Assembly (NCBI GenBank): GCA_025506515.1
Contig: CM046442.1
Location: 60,373,376-60,437,375 of the forward strand
Reading direction: 5' to 3'
Source of the DNA: Flaveria trinervia
Lineage: Eukaryota; Streptophyta; Magnoliopsida; Asterales; Asteraceae
Length of the DNA stretch: 64,000 nucleotides
The notes under the pieces are model-generated. The model had not been told where the DNA came from. It saw nothing but the letters and a program-made list of their open reading frames with translations, and did no database searches. This document shows, one piece after another, positions 1-11,439 of the stretch. Positions within the stretch are counted from its first letter, which is position 1; every line of letters begins with the position of its first letter. The position numbers and the translations under genes are program-made.

Positions 1-114
1 CCACCTATATTCACCACTTCCACCACTACCACCACCAGCCACCAAGCCAGACCATCATCCCACCCATCATTCACTTCAGGATCATCTGTGCCCCCTATTA
101 GGGTAGAGGAATAG

Positions 115-606
115 TTGTCAGCACTCAACAGAATGGTGCTGAAGCTGTTGGCGGCTGATGAAAAGAGAGCTGCACAACTATGTCAGCTTGCAGAGCTTAA
201 TGCTACCCAAGCTCAGCAGATATCTCAGCAAGCTCTGCAGATCGCCCAACTGAAGGAGCAAAATGACCAATCAACTAAAAGGATTGGGGAGTTGGAGACT
301 GAAAACAAGACCATCATGCTCAGACTCAAAGGCACTAAAGATGAGCCTCTCAAGATCAGAGAGGGAGATGATGATGATGATGAGGATGAGGATGATGAGG
401 ATTATGATGAGGCTGAGACAGAAGAAGGTGGTGATGATGGAGTAGGAGAGGAAAAGGGAGGAGATGATGAGGAAGGAGATGATGCAGGTGCATCGGCTGC
501 CACACAAACCACAGAAAGACGCTCCAAGAAGTCACAGGATCAGGGAGCCTCATCCTCGGACCCAACTGAAGAAGAGCACATGATTCAAGATAAAAGTAAT
601 GTTTAG
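115..606 (+). CDS. Copia element G aORF, coiled-coil and acidic segment
   Basis: Open frame of 163 codons, ATG at 121 or earlier in frame. Residues about 10-75 are rich in Gln, Leu, Ala and Glu with heptad-like spacing, which suggests a coiled coil. Residues about 83-120 are almost pure Asp/Glu/Gly. The tail is Ser/Thr/Lys-rich. Coding context continues upstream of the window and downstream in other frames, ending at a polypurine tract and LTR at 1901-1912. It is therefore read as part of the additional ORF that some Copia-type elements carry downstream of pol, not as a host gene. No catalytic motif is visible. A similar coiled-coil segment occurs in the aORF of element A (30753-31680). The product's function is unknown. 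Confidence 0.5.
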   Translation: MSALNRMVLKLLAADEKRAAQLCQLAELNATQAQQISQQALQIAQLKEQNDQSTKRIGELETENKTIMLRLKGTKDEPLKIREGDDDDDEDEDDEDYDEAETEEGGDDGVGEEKGGDDEEGDDAGASAATQTTERRSKKSQDQGASSSDPTEEEHMIQDKSNV

Positions 607-744
607 ATGTTTATGTAATGTTAAATCTTGTGTAATTGAATCATGTATTAAACTTATGTACTTAATGTTTATATATTTGCTATTTAACTATCTTGATTAT
701 TGACAAATGATTGATGTGTTAAATGTTTAAATCAAGCAGATCAA

Positions 745-1866
745 CCATCTCAACAAGACCAGTATGATGTTGCTCCCTTACAGCAAATCAAGTCTCAATT
801 CACTATGATACTTGATTTGCAAGGGATTGTCAGGAGGTCTGTGATTATACTCCTGAAGAAGGAGAATAATTCATGGCCTTATTGATGAGCAACTTGCGGA
901 GATGTTCCGGCTAAATCCAAATGAAATTGTCAAGGATGCCCCTACCGTTGACGTGGTTAGTGACGACGAGCTTAATAATGTGGACGAAATAGAGATTGAA
1001 GACGTCACAGCCCAGCATTATCCAGTGTATGCTGACAGAGAGGGAATGTAGTCCCTAATCTGGTGGCACTCTCATCAGTGATACGTTTGAAAAACTGGAT
1101 CAGATGGAACAAGAGTCCGAGAAGAATAAGGATCAAGCCCAAGCCTCAGACGCAGATGTCAACATCAAAAAGGTCTACATGAGTGCCTACACCAAGCTCT
1201 ACAAAGTAAGAAGCATCTAAAGGTGTTAGGAAAGACTATAGCAGGGCATATTTTGAGGATCTAAATGTCTATGCTGTCAAGGGAGAAGGGCATCGAGTAC
1301 TTTAGATTCCCACATGATTTGAAGACTCTCCCTGGTTTTGAGCTCAACCAGCTAGCCAAACTGAAGTTGCTATATGCTAACCAAAGAAAATGTCAGGCTG
1401 GTTTGAGGCTGCATTGCAGAAAGAGTACCACACCAGGTGGGTCAACTTCAAACCTCAACAACGGACGAGGTACATTAGACGGTCTGAAGTTGATTCCATT
1501 ACTGGAAAGCCAAAGATAGTGTTGAAGTGGAGTCCTCCGCGCACAATGTCAAGAATCCCTCTAAGGGAAATGCCACAGGACTTCACTCCACACTTTAAGT
1601 GGTGGTACTATGATTGGAGAATGGGTGAAGCTGTTATAGTCTTGCAAAAAGAGGGCCAAATGGATACTATTCGGGCATTTGACCCAATGTGGCGAACTAA
1701 CTTTTCTGCTGATGATGTATACACATTGTACAAGTGGCCACTGTTTTATGATTCGCAAGACATTGTACAAGCCCTCCAGTTTCAAAATGTTATAAGGCTC
1801 TGTTTCGTATTTGAATTACATGCTGGAGCTACAAGAGAGAGAAGTACAAGAAGTTTGAATAGCTGA
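745..1866 (+). pseudogene. Copia element G aORF, C-terminal part (frameshifted)
   Basis: The coding signal continues after 606 but changes frame several times: about 870-1050, about 1050-1210, 1265-1400 and 1390-1866. The last segment (158 codons from the ATG at 1390) has an intact aromatic-rich region with WYYDWRMGEAVIVLQ and DVYTLYKWPLF. This resembles in layout the W-x-[FY]-D modules in the aORF of element A at 27602-28207: a Trp/Tyr/Asp turn, a beta-like hydrophobic run, then a D-[IVL]-Y-x-[LF] helix. It ends 35 bases before the polypurine tract, as expected for the last ORF of an LTR element. Stops and frame changes mark it as inactive. Function of the family is unknown. Confidence 0.45.
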
Positions 1867-1900
1867 TGAAGAATATTAGACAATAAAGTAAACTAGGTAC

Positions 1901-1911
1901 AAGGGGGAGTT
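1901..1911 (+). other. polypurine tract of element G
   Basis: AAGGGGGAGTT sits directly before TGTAGATAC, the expected junction between plus-strand primer and 3' LTR. The same purine core (AGGGGGAG) precedes the 3' LTRs of elements A and E. Confidence 0.7.
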
Positions 1912-2149
1912 TGTAGATACATGTGTACCTAGTTTTGGAACTCAAATGTAAAATGTCTTTCATGTCCTATATATATGTAACTAAATGGGTATGAATGAAA
2001 TGTAATGTGTTGGTGATGCTTATAATGTTTAATATTTTATTGTTTATTGTGTGATAACACATATTGAATTAACTATATAGGTTTGTGGTTGTTTACATAG
2101 TTCTTAGTCAATAATAATTGAGAAACGTGTTTAAACTTAATCGTGTGAA

Positions 2150-2345
2150 GTTCTCATGCGAATGGACCATGTTAATGGACCATACGCATGAATACTTCAT
2201 GCTAATGAACCAGTCGCACGACTGAACCAGAAGATTGGATCAATTGCACGATTGTGACATGAGATTGACTCAGTCGCACTACTGAATCTTCAGTTGTGCG
2301 AATGAATCAACCGCATGCTTTAGTCGCACGACTGAACCTGCATGG
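2150..2345 (+). repeat. palindromic motif array in the LTR of G
   Basis: Degenerate repeats of the type CAGTCGCACGACTGAAC alternate with CGCATGAAT and GGACCAT. The same vocabulary recurs in element D at 49590-49740 and 50351-50580. Confidence 0.6.
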
Positions 2346-2373
2346 TTCAATCGCATGAATGGAAAACCCTAAC

Positions 2374-2383
2374 CTATAAATAC
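2374..2383 (+). promoter_or_regulatory. putative LTR TATA box
   Basis: CTATAAATAC lies directly after the palindromic array and before a low-complexity leader. Assignment is by position and sequence only. Confidence 0.4.
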
Positions 2384-2387
2384 TACT

Positions 2388-2615
2388 TAATCATCATCAT
2401 CCTCATCATCATCCTCCTCCTTATCATCCTCCTCCTTATCATCCTTCTCCTCATCATCATCCTCTCATCATCATCCTCCTCATCACCATCCTCCTCCTCA
2501 TCATCCTCCTCCTCATCATCATCATCCTCCTCATCATCATCATCCTCTTCATCATCATCCTCCTCATCCTTATCCTCCTCATCCTCATCCTCATCATCCT
2601 CATCCCGTCCCCGTC
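2388..2615 (+). repeat. TCATCC/TCCTCA microsatellite-like tract
   Basis: About 230 bases of interrupted ATC/TCC triplets. It produces a spurious poly-Ser/Ile reading frame (2342-2698) that should not be called a gene. Confidence 0.85.
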
Positions 2616-2690
2616 CCCGTCCCTGTCCCCATACTCATTTTCATACTTATAATTACACTAAATGTTACTATTTTTTCTCTCTTTTTTCAA

Positions 2691-5403
2691 TTAAATAATC
2701 TATTTTTATACATTTTCATTATCTTTTCTCACTCCTCCAGCACAACCACTTTTAAAAATCTTTAAAAAATTATAAGGGTTGAAAAATGAATCCTTAAATT
2801 TACGGATAAACAGTAACATTTTTTCCCTGCTTCACTCACAACCACTTAAACTATTCTATATAATTTAAGAAACCCCACTCATATAATTTTAAGAAATGGG
2901 TTGTGAATGCTCTTAGTATTGTAGAGACTTAAAGACCGTTTGGCAACCTAATACCGAACCATTAAGAGGCCTGATTGAATATGTGATAGCATCTTAATCA
3001 TTAGCTACGTATTTAAAACTTACCCATTAAAATGTTTAATAAACTAGTAAGAGTTGACTTTTAAATGAATCAAACACACTCTAGCTATAACTAATTCAAT
3101 TTAGCCTCTATGAAATCATTAAGAGGCTACCAAACCACTCCTTTGATATATCCTGAATAAGTTATAAAAATAATACGAGTATTTTTTATTCAACCATAAA
3201 TTATTACGAATTATCTCGTGCCCTAGCCATATAAAATGTCAATTTTTGGAAATAAATCATAAAAACTAATAAGGGTATCCGAAAATCACATAAAATGTTT
3301 ATTACGGTAGCATACGATCAGTTGAATTAAATTTAGAATTAGAATGGGTCAAAACCTTGTTTGATTTTTTTAAATCAAATTTCTACTTTTAAAAGACAAT
3401 AAAATATTAATAATAGGATTATTAATGATAAGAATTGAAAGTAATTATTTATATAAAAAAATAGCACATAGAAGATATGGAATTGGTTTAACAAAAAAAA
3501 ATAGATATCTGCAACACTTAATCCTAAGACATGACGTGAAACGGATCTATTAATTATAACCGGTGAAACAGGTAGAACTAATTCACCAAATAAGACACCT
3601 ACACCGTATTAAACCAGAAAAATAAACCTTAACATTAAATATAACACTAAAAATAAACTTTGGTTTGTTATACAACCAAACCCCAGATGAATTTGACAAG
3701 TCGGCAAAGTCTAGGGATTAAAATTATTAGCTATCAAAAACATGTTGTTCTGGTAGTGAATTAAATCCATTTTATACCTTATATAGCGGTAAACCATATA
3801 AGTCAATGAGGACATTTGAATTTAAGTTTGTACTCAAAACAACCAACAACGATAATGACTAAAAATTACTTATAATTTTGTCGTACTGTATGATATCAAT
3901 TAGTGATGGCAAATCCTGATAAATGAGTGTGACAACATGCAAGTAGGTTATCACATTAGGGCAACTATCACATATGGGTGAGCTATCTATATACGGATGA
4001 ATACATCATACTACCTCATTCTCAAGTCACTCACATTTAGTGCCACCTTTTGAATAAAGTTATCCATTGTTAGGGTTCATAAACTCTATTCTTCATACAT
4101 GCAAACATGTTAGAACTCATAAAACTTATATTCTTAATGTGTTGTACATATGCCTTGTTTTTTAGTTTTATTTATTTATTATTTATACGTTTCTATTTCT
4201 AGTTTCAAATAAATATAACATAATGTATTGATGCTAAACAAATCATATATATACAACTGTTATCGACATTAGAGTTTCGTTTTTCATCGATAAACATAGA
4301 TTATCAACGGATTCAAAGAACAGATTCTCAACAGCATTCGTTTTTGTATAAAATTATGTATGTTTTCAACAGTTTCTACGCCCTTCTTCTACGCAAGTTC
4401 CAACAACATTTATAGTTTGTTTTTATGGTTTTATGCCCCTCCAACCCGGAGGTTTGCGACTACATATTAATATTAAAATGAGCCCTTGCCGCAAGCAACA
4501 TAAGTTGGTACACTAAAATTGTACATTTGTAGTAAAGCATATCATATCTAAAATAAAACATTAAACATGGAACACAACTTAAAATAAATGCAAATAATTC
4601 GATCAACTTTGCAATCCATGTAATGCGAAACTTGCATTATCATCATTTCCTTGTTCAACGTTCTATAATAAAACATTGGTGGTATAAGTACGCACATAAT
4701 AATCTTCATCGCTGCAATAATAACACATAATAAACTTGATGCCTTTGGTGTTTCCACCTATTTCATACTTTAATTTTTCTATCATCTTAAGAACAACAAT
4801 ATAATTACCCAACTATGTCCGTAACCTTAATTTTAACATTGATTTTTAAATTATCACGTCAATTAATGAATGTTTGGGCACACACTGTCTATCATTATGA
4901 AATAAAGGTAAAGTTTGTCATTATCTCATTCTTTCAAAACCCACTCGTTGAGTATATTCACTTCTAGGAGTGTGAATAGAACCAACTAATCAACTATATG
5001 TATTTCATGGGATTTCCATTATTGCTTATTATTTTGATCGACTAGGCAAACTTCAATTCGAAACTTTTCATACGTGAATCCATTTATAATGAGCGGTGGG
5101 GGACTACTCCCATGATTCTCTATGGTGTAATGTCTATCAATTAGCCAACAAACCATATATCATCAATACAAACACAAAAATTAAAAATTAAAAATTAAAA
5201 AACTGTTTTTTTTCTGTGGAACCACATTGGAACATTATTTTTATTAAGAAAGTGGCATCATAGTAACTAACTAGATCCAATATTGAAACATCATTCACTT
5301 TGCTTCCACTTTCATATATATGGAATTTGCAAACAATTAGGCTGACAGAAATGAAGAAGTATTTTCCTAAGATAAGGTTAGATCTTCAGGGTGAATTCGT
5401 TAC
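2691..5403. other. AT-rich non-coding stretch
   Basis: No supported gene. Around 2931-3140 there is an imperfect inverted-repeat pair: GTTTGGCAACCT at the left, and AGGCTACCAAACC at the right. It resembles a small MITE, but no convincing target-site duplication was found. The rest is AT-rich with short unsupported ORFs. It may be intron or 3' flank of the Twinkle-like gene, because the donor after exon 13 points into it. Confidence 0.5.
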
Positions 5404-5465
5404 CTGATATAACTCGGCAGTTTCAACATATGCCTCAACGCTTCCGGGCCTAAATGCACAAGAAC
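5404..5465 (-). pseudogene. Twinkle-like exon 13 (one-base deletion)
   Basis: 62 nt; acceptor GCTATAG, donor CAG|GTAACG. VLVHLGPEAL is in frame, but the following EAYVETAELYQ needs the next frame. The exon is one base short of 63. This is the last exon I could recognise. Confidence 0.75.
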
Positions 5466-5529
5466 CTATAGCAATAAAATGTTATTATAAAGTTTTAAAA
5501 TTAAGTGAACTATTGAAAGGTCACATAAC

Positions 5530-5590
5530 CTCATTTGCATCCTTGTAACAGGTGAGCTCGTCTTTCTTAGGCCATGTTACAAGGCAACAT
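5530..5590 (-). CDS. Twinkle-like exon 12
   Basis: 61 nt; acceptor TTGCCAG completes the Arg codon left by exon 11, donor GAG|GTTATG. Encodes CCLVTWPKKDELTCYKDANE, matching the family's WPKK and KDANE motifs. Confidence 0.85.
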
Positions 5591-6010
5591 CTGGCAAAAG
5601 AAGTTTACAAGATGATTAAATAGTATGTAATCCTCAATTCATTGTTGTTCCTTAACGACTTTCAAGGAGAAAAACTGAAATATCCTGGAGACGGGTCAAT
5701 GGGTTTAGGTTTACTCCATGGGTCAAATCAATAAAACTAGCACAAAGTGTGCTTTATTTTTTGCAACCTCTTAAATTGTGTTGTTTGTGAAGAGTCACTA
5801 CAGAATTACAGTTTTTGTAAGCATATTTTACACGCTAACTATTTATGAACATGGAAAACAAATGTGTGGGCCACAGACGACCTGTTATATAAATATATGA
5901 GCGCGTTGTGCATTATCAAAAAAGGAACCTAGTAAATGGCTCAAATTTTCCACCTCCAGACGTTAGTGTTCTTTTCAAATTACGAAAAATAATTGACACT
6001 GGTATACAAC

Positions 6011-6096
6011 CTTTCTTTCCCAAGGCGGCATGAAAGTTCTTCAGCCAAGGCTTGACCAGGACCATCACCATCTGTTGCCAATATAATTCTAGATGC
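6011..6096 (-). CDS. Twinkle-like exon 11 (TOPRIM DxD motif)
   Basis: 86 nt; acceptor GTTGCAG, donor AAG|GTTGTA. Encodes ASRIILATDGDGPGQALAEE then LSCRLGKE. The Asp-Gly-Asp pair (codons at 6064-6072) is the metal-binding DxD of TOPRIM and is intact. Confidence 0.9.
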
Positions 6097-6182
6097 CTGC
6101 AACAAATATATACAGAAATAAAAATAAACCGCCATCTTTGCAGCATGATTAACATAACTGAAAGCAAAACAAGATTGCATAC

Positions 6183-6230
6183 CTTATCAAGATATCCATT
6201 GCAGTCCAGTAGATACTTAAATCTGATCTC
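6183..6230 (-). CDS. Twinkle-like exon 10
   Basis: 48 nt, 16 codons, phase 0 at both ends. Acceptor TTATTAG, donor AAG|GTATGC. Encodes EIRFKYLLDCNGYLDK. It is separated from exon 9 by a 6.5-kb TE-filled intron. Confidence 0.85.
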
Positions 6231-7084
6231 CTAATAATACAGCCAATTCAATATATAAGCACCTTGATCTATAATTGAGGACACTTTAGATAACTGCAGG
6301 AACAGATCATACTATTTCTTACTGACTGGGTAGTTGAGTGGCTAAATGCCTGCATTATTATTATTTTATTTTCTTATTAAGTTTTGTATGGTTTGTCATA
6401 ATTAGCAGTACATGATAATTGACCCTTGTTTCTTGAATGAATAGTTTGAAAGAAGGTAAATGACCATTTTACCTCTCTATCAGAAATTAGGATCAATTAA
6501 AAATTACTGATTAAGGCTTTAAATGAAGGTTTTAATGACAAAAAGAAACTTAACATAAAATATATATGTTATACAACATAATATTATAAGCTCACTGATG
6601 TTTAATTAAAAACATCAATAATAATGCAAAGTGCATGTTTTCAAATGCCGAATTATATAACTAAGAAAATTCAAGAGTACATCACAACAAATAAACAATC
6701 AGATAAGCAATTAAACAGTTATTATATAGCTATTAAAACAGAAATCTAAGAAAGAATAATATAAAAGATACTGAGATTGAAAAATTAATATATACACTAG
6801 CAAACACCAAATATAAAAAACTATTAGATAATTAACATCCTGGGAGGTTGCCCTTGTTTGTAATTTTTGGATTTCTGATAAAGGGCTCTGGCCTTTTTCC
6901 AAAAAACTAACAAAACTCCAGATGCGGAATATTGCCATATAACTAACAAAAATTGAGATCTAAACACAGTTGTTTAAAAGTATGAGATCAACAACTTAAC
7001 AAACATTGTATGGGATGCCTTGAACAAAAGTAGAACTCCAATTAATATGATTTTATAACTAGCAAGTTCATATATACCCTTCCT
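6231..7084. other. Twinkle intron 9, part without recognised element
   Basis: AT-rich intron sequence between exon 10 and the hAT element. A 75-codon minus ORF at 6711-6938 has no recognisable family. The last eight bases (7077-7084) are the hAT target-site duplication. Confidence 0.6.
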
Positions 7085-8490
7085 TAGTGGTGTCCAAAAA
7101 AAACGGTTTGGGATTACAAACGGTTAAACTAGTTTTAATGCCCCCAAAAAACCGGTTCCTATCCATCAGGTTGGGCAACTATTAAAGAAATAAGCAAAAT
7201 ACTTCATGTTTGTAAAACCAATTGCATGTCTTTCTGGAGTTTATTATCCAACAATCCATTAGTACTTCACCAAATATACTTGATAACTTAAAAATCCAAT
7301 GAGCTATCGTTTAGAGGTAGATCTTATTCGGAAATGATACCTCCAATGAAAGAAAAACTTACAAAATTTTTTAAAGAAATACATCCAGATATTACTTGTG
7401 TCGCTGCCTTAAACCTTTGCTTAAATACGTCAAGGGTTGAAACTTACTTGATAAAACTACTCTTGATTTGGGTTTAGATGAAGAGAACCCATTTTATGGT
7501 CAAACTATAAAAGCTAAGTTTAATCAACAATTATCAAACATGTGGATGTTTATTTAGCAATAAATGGTGAAACATCAAGCATTCATGAGTCAATAAAGCA
7601 TGTGGCACATGCCGAAAGTTCAAGTGATCCAATGTTTGCTTTGTATAATAATTTAGGGGGTGAAAGTAATATACGTCAACGTAGTAACACTTCGAGTAGC
7701 AAACTTGGGAGGTAGTGGGACCAACTTCTTATCGACCATGACTCGATAAGATTTTAAAAATTGACTTATTGGCATGGTGGAAAGGTAAGAAAGATCAATA
7801 TCTCATCTTATCCACCATGGCCCAAGATTTACTAACCGTCCAAGCTTTCACGATAGCTTCAAAGTTTGCTTTGGCTGTTAGTGACAGGATTATATCAATA
7901 CAAAGAACTTACTCGCTCCCTAAACGATTGGAATATCCATTCGCTTGAAAGATTATTTGGATGTCGCGAAAAGAATACAAGACAAATGCTCACTTGAAAG
8001 AGAATTGAAATAAGAAACCAAATTATACGAGGACAAAGTAGAGGGCGAACTGACACCCGAAATGACCTATGTTGAAGCGGCATATGATGATTACCTTCGA
8101 AATAGCTCAACTTCAGGGCCGAAGAATAAAAACATCAAAGTACGTAACGAATGGATGACTAGGTTAGTTGTATTTTTTAAAAATGAAAAATATTAACTTA
8201 ATTGTCTTGTAATCTTTCTAATTTGTATTTTATGTATTTCATTTCGATGTTTAAAAGCTAAGTATTAAATATAATTAAAACTTTGAAATTTTAGTTAATT
8301 TTTATGTTAAAAAAACAGACCGGTTTGGGCCTAGACCGATTTACAAACCGGTTGAAACATATTTGTATAGGACTAGTTTTTATGGCCCTCAAACCGGTTT
8401 CAAACCCAAACTGGTTTAAAATCCTCTCCAAAAAAACCAATTTGGTTCCCAACCCGAACTAGTTTGGCAAAAAAAAATTGTACACCTTTA
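7085..8490 (+). mobile_element. hAT transposon remnant
   Basis: Ends are TAGTGGTGTCCA at the left and the complement of TAAAGGTGTACA at the right. They are flanked by near-identical 8-bp duplications CCCTTCCT (7077-7084) and CCTTTCCT (8491-8498). Subterminal regions are full of ACCGGTTT motifs. The interior keeps hAT transposase debris on the plus strand, so the element is an old, dead insertion in intron 9. Confidence 0.8.
7350..7905 (+). pseudogene. hAT transposase remnant
   Basis: Fragments include SRVETYLIKLLLDLGLDEEN (about 7428-7490) and, from 7766, LLAWWKGKKDQYLILSTMAQ followed by DLLTVQA and VSDRIIS. The latter is the hAT C-terminal dimerisation domain. Stops and frame changes are frequent. 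In intact hAT proteins this domain mediates dimerisation next to the catalytic RNase H-like core. Confidence 0.75.
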
Positions 8491-8498
8491 CCTTTCCT

Positions 8499-9100
8499 AA
8501 CTTACAAAATATCACATATATACCCAACACATGGTTTATGAGCATTGTACCTTATGCATTACAAACATGTGTTTTGGGTGTATAATATACATATTGTATT
8601 TTACAAGTTAGGGAGGGCATATATGAAATTTTTCCATTCAGTAATGGCAAACACGTAACAATCACAGACGTAATTAGAAAAACATCAACCCGGTGACTTT
8701 TTGGTTGAGTCATCCTTTATGGAGGGAGTATATTCTTTTCTCACCTTTTAGTGTTTACCAAGAACTAAAAGTGACAATTTTGACTTATTTGCTTACTAAT
8801 GGATTAGTTTGGGTTGTGTTAAATCTCAAACGGGTATATTAAAAATTGACTAAAGAGGTCATGAGTCAAACATAGCATAAAGCAATTTAACTAAAAGGCA
8901 AACGAGTCAAACATAGATACCTAAGATCTTATTAAATACTAAACTGCATTATGTCAAACAACCTATGACGCCGAAAGAAACTGTTTTTCTAAAACAGAGG
9001 TAAGGATAATTATGTTGTCCCTAGAAAACCATATTCAACTATTTTTATCAAAAGAATTACTTTCAATTTTATATATGAATATAAAGATGAACATGGTTCA
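8499..9100. other. Twinkle intron 9, between hAT and Copia I
   Basis: AT-rich. No gene or element recognised. Confidence 0.5.
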
Positions 9101-9246
9101 AGTAAGATTAATGATTGTATTTAGCATTTTATACATTTAGGAGGTACTAAAGTGTAATATCAATCTCTATACATAGAGCCCTGCCTATTGAGAATATTCA
9201 ACAGATGAATTACAATTCTTTCCAAACTATATCATACGGTTTGACT
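9101..9246 (+). repeat. 5' LTR of Copia I
   Basis: About 145 bases matching the 3' copy at 12399. The exact ends are eroded (AGTAAGATT replaces TGTTAGATT). Confidence 0.7.
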
Positions 9247-9263
9247 TGATATCAGAGCCAAGC
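9247..9263 (+). other. primer-binding site of Copia I
   Basis: TGATATCAGAGCC differs by one base from the initiator-Met tRNA complement TGGTATCAGAGC used by many plant LTR elements. Confidence 0.65.
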
Positions 9264-9550
9264 AACCGATAAACCCTAGCAGCCGTCGACTTGGCTGCCT
9301 AAACCCTAACAGTCGACAACTTGGTTGCTTAATTTTGGCTTAATTTTCAGATCATCCCATGGTAGACACAACTAGAAACGTTCAATCATGGCCATAAACA
9401 ATGCTTTTGCTTCAACAGAAAAAGTGGCTCATAATTTATATAAGTTTGCCTTTACTCTGGCACCCATGAATTATGGGTATTAAAAGGCAATGATCCAACC
9501 TTCCTAATAACCAACTACTTGTTTGGTTATGTAAATGGCACCATTCAATG

Positions 9551-9989
9551 TAGTGTTGCAAAAATCGAGACTAATCGAAAATCGGCCCCTCACTAAGTAT
9601 TTTTTCCTAATCGACCAATTAATCGCTAGGCGGTCAACGGTGGTCAAAATCTGACCTAGGAAGACCCTAGGCGATCATAATCGGCCAAAAATATGTGATT
9701 CTAGCGAAATTCCGGTAGGGTTCCAGCAAGATTTCGGTGACTTTCGGCGAACTTAAAAAAATGAGCCCAAAGATTGGAAATTATGACTTTAACTTGGAAA
9801 TTCTGTCCAAATATGTGTATATACATATAAAACTGAACTTTTTTATTAAATTTACATATGAAAATGTGAATGTGTATAATTACATATAAAACTGAAAATT
9901 ATATATAACAATTCCAATCCGATTAATCCTGATTAATCGCTAGTCGATACCCCACCACCCAACCAGCACCTACGATTTTTACAACATTG
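9551..9989. mobile_element. MITE 1 (hAT-like)
   Basis: Terminal inverted repeats TAGTGTTGCAAAAATCG and its near-complement at the right end, flanked by exact 8-bp duplications ATTCAATG (9543-9550 and 9990-9997). 439 bp, no coding capacity. It is inserted in the gag of Copia I. Confidence 0.9.
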
Positions 9990-10347
9990 ATTCAATGTCC
10001 TCCATCGATGATCCCTGGTGCTGAGTGTTCATCTATTGACAATCCCAGTTATCTCAAATGGGTTTCCAACAATGCACATGTCCGAATAACAGTAACATCC
10101 ACCGTCTCTAAAGCCTTTTTGCAACACGTTCAAGGAGCAATATCAAGGGATCTTTAGCTTGCATTAGAACGAGCATATGCATCTAATTCCTCGTCTCAGG
10201 AATACACGTTGACGACCCAACTCTTAAAGATTGAGATGAAAGGTGACGAATCTTCGATTGCTTATCTTACCCGAGCACAGGAGTATGCGACTACTTTAGC
10301 TAACATTGGAGAGCCCATTAAAGATAACGATTTGGTTATGCTAATCA

Positions 10348-10903
10348 CAATATTGTAAAAATCACTAGGCGCTAGTCAGGCGGTGAGGTACCGACTCGGG
10401 ATTAATCGTTTTGGAGATTTTATATGTAATTTTTATATTTTATGTATTATATAGTTAAAATTATTATGCTTCAAACATAAGTATTTAAAAATAAAAGTAA
10501 CAATCAAGTACTTCAAAGATCAAATAGTTCAAAACCTAGTAGTTCAAATACTTCAGTAATCAGATAGTTTAAAATTAAGTAGATGGGTCACATTTATAAG
10601 TTAATATAGAGAATGGTTGTAGGTGGAGTAAGGGTTGCTCGATGTGTTGTCAATGTCGGCAAGGTTTAGAATTGAGTAAGTAGGTCAGAATTATAAGTTA
10701 AAAGACACAAATATTTCGTTGACTGATTTTGACCTCATAGGAAAATTCCAAGTTACTCTGGTTACTCCCGATTAGTGCCGATTAATGCCGCCTAGGACCG
10801 ACTATCGATTTTTGTACCGATTAGCTGAAATCGACAAGGTAATGGGTCGACTACCGATTATTCCCCAATTAATCGGCCGCCTAGGCCGATTTTTACAACA
10901 CTG
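10348..10903. mobile_element. MITE 2 (same family)
   Basis: Termini CAATATTGTAAAAATC and the complement of CAGTGTTGTAAAAATCGG, flanked by exact 8-bp duplications GCTAATCA (10340-10347 and 10904-10911). 556 bp. Its terminal motif matches MITE 1, but the interior differs. Confidence 0.9.
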
Positions 10904-11439
10904 GCTAATCATCTCAGGGCTTTAAGGTGAATATAACGATTTGAAATCAAAGCTTCTTACTCGCTCTCCTCTTATCGCCTTTAATGAACTTCAGTCTTCT
11001 TAGTGATCATGATTTTATGATCAACAAAACTAACTTAACACCAACTACCGCCCCTCAAGCTTATGTTGCCTCTACTGGAGAACCTCTCCTCAAACCAAAT
11101 GTCAATACAACAGTGCCAAATAGCCTCTCTACAACATATTGTTTCCTAACTTGGTTTTCAATTAAATCCCATCTTCTCTCAACCGCAACCCTTGGCCTTT
11201 TATGCAGCCCATCATCGAATAATTTCCGGGGCAATCGTCGTGGCCATACATGTGGATATTCAAAAAGGGGACGTGAAGACAATTGAGGTAGCATTAATGG
11301 AAACTGATAGTTCTCATGGGCTACAACACAAAATACCGTACATGGACATTGTAAGCAGTGCGGTATTGGACATATTCTATCTTAATGCCCAAACCAATCC
11401 ACTGCTCGTTCACAGCCATAAGCCAACTACACCAACTTC

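Larger units (their letters stand above)
1912..2690 (+). repeat. 3' LTR of element G (right end uncertain)
   Basis: Begins TGTAGATACATG after the polypurine tract. It contains an array of CGCA(C/T)GA-type palindromic motifs (2150-2345), then a TATA-like CTATAAATAC at 2374-2383, then a TCATCC-rich low-complexity run. This order (repeat array, TATA, leader) is typical of a U3-R LTR organisation. No second LTR or target-site duplication is in the window, so the right border is a guess. Confidence 0.5.
9388..11290 (+). pseudogene. Copia I gag (split by two MITEs)
   Basis: Segments at 9388-9550, 9998-10339 and 10912-11290 join across the MITEs. The middle part includes YLKWVSNNAHVRITVTSTVS and DESSIAYLTRAQEYATTLAN, typical of the plant Copia gag fold. 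It has an internal stop (about 10156) and frame changes. The 100-codon ORF at 10984-11286 is the gag C-terminal part. Confidence 0.7.

Noticed and set aside
2342..2698. 118-codon Ile/Ser-rich ORF
   Set aside because: It is the translation of a TCATCC microsatellite tract in an LTR.
2931..3140. Definite MITE
   Set aside because: Inverted ends GTTTGGCAACCT and AGGCTACCAAACC are suggestive, but no target-site duplication could be matched; kept only as a note in the spacer entry.
4548..4757. 69-codon minus ORF
   Set aside because: Isolated, AT-rich, no motif and no splice context.
6711..6938. 75-codon minus ORF as a Twinkle exon
   Set aside because: Does not match the family and would fall between exons 9 and 10, which join in phase without it.
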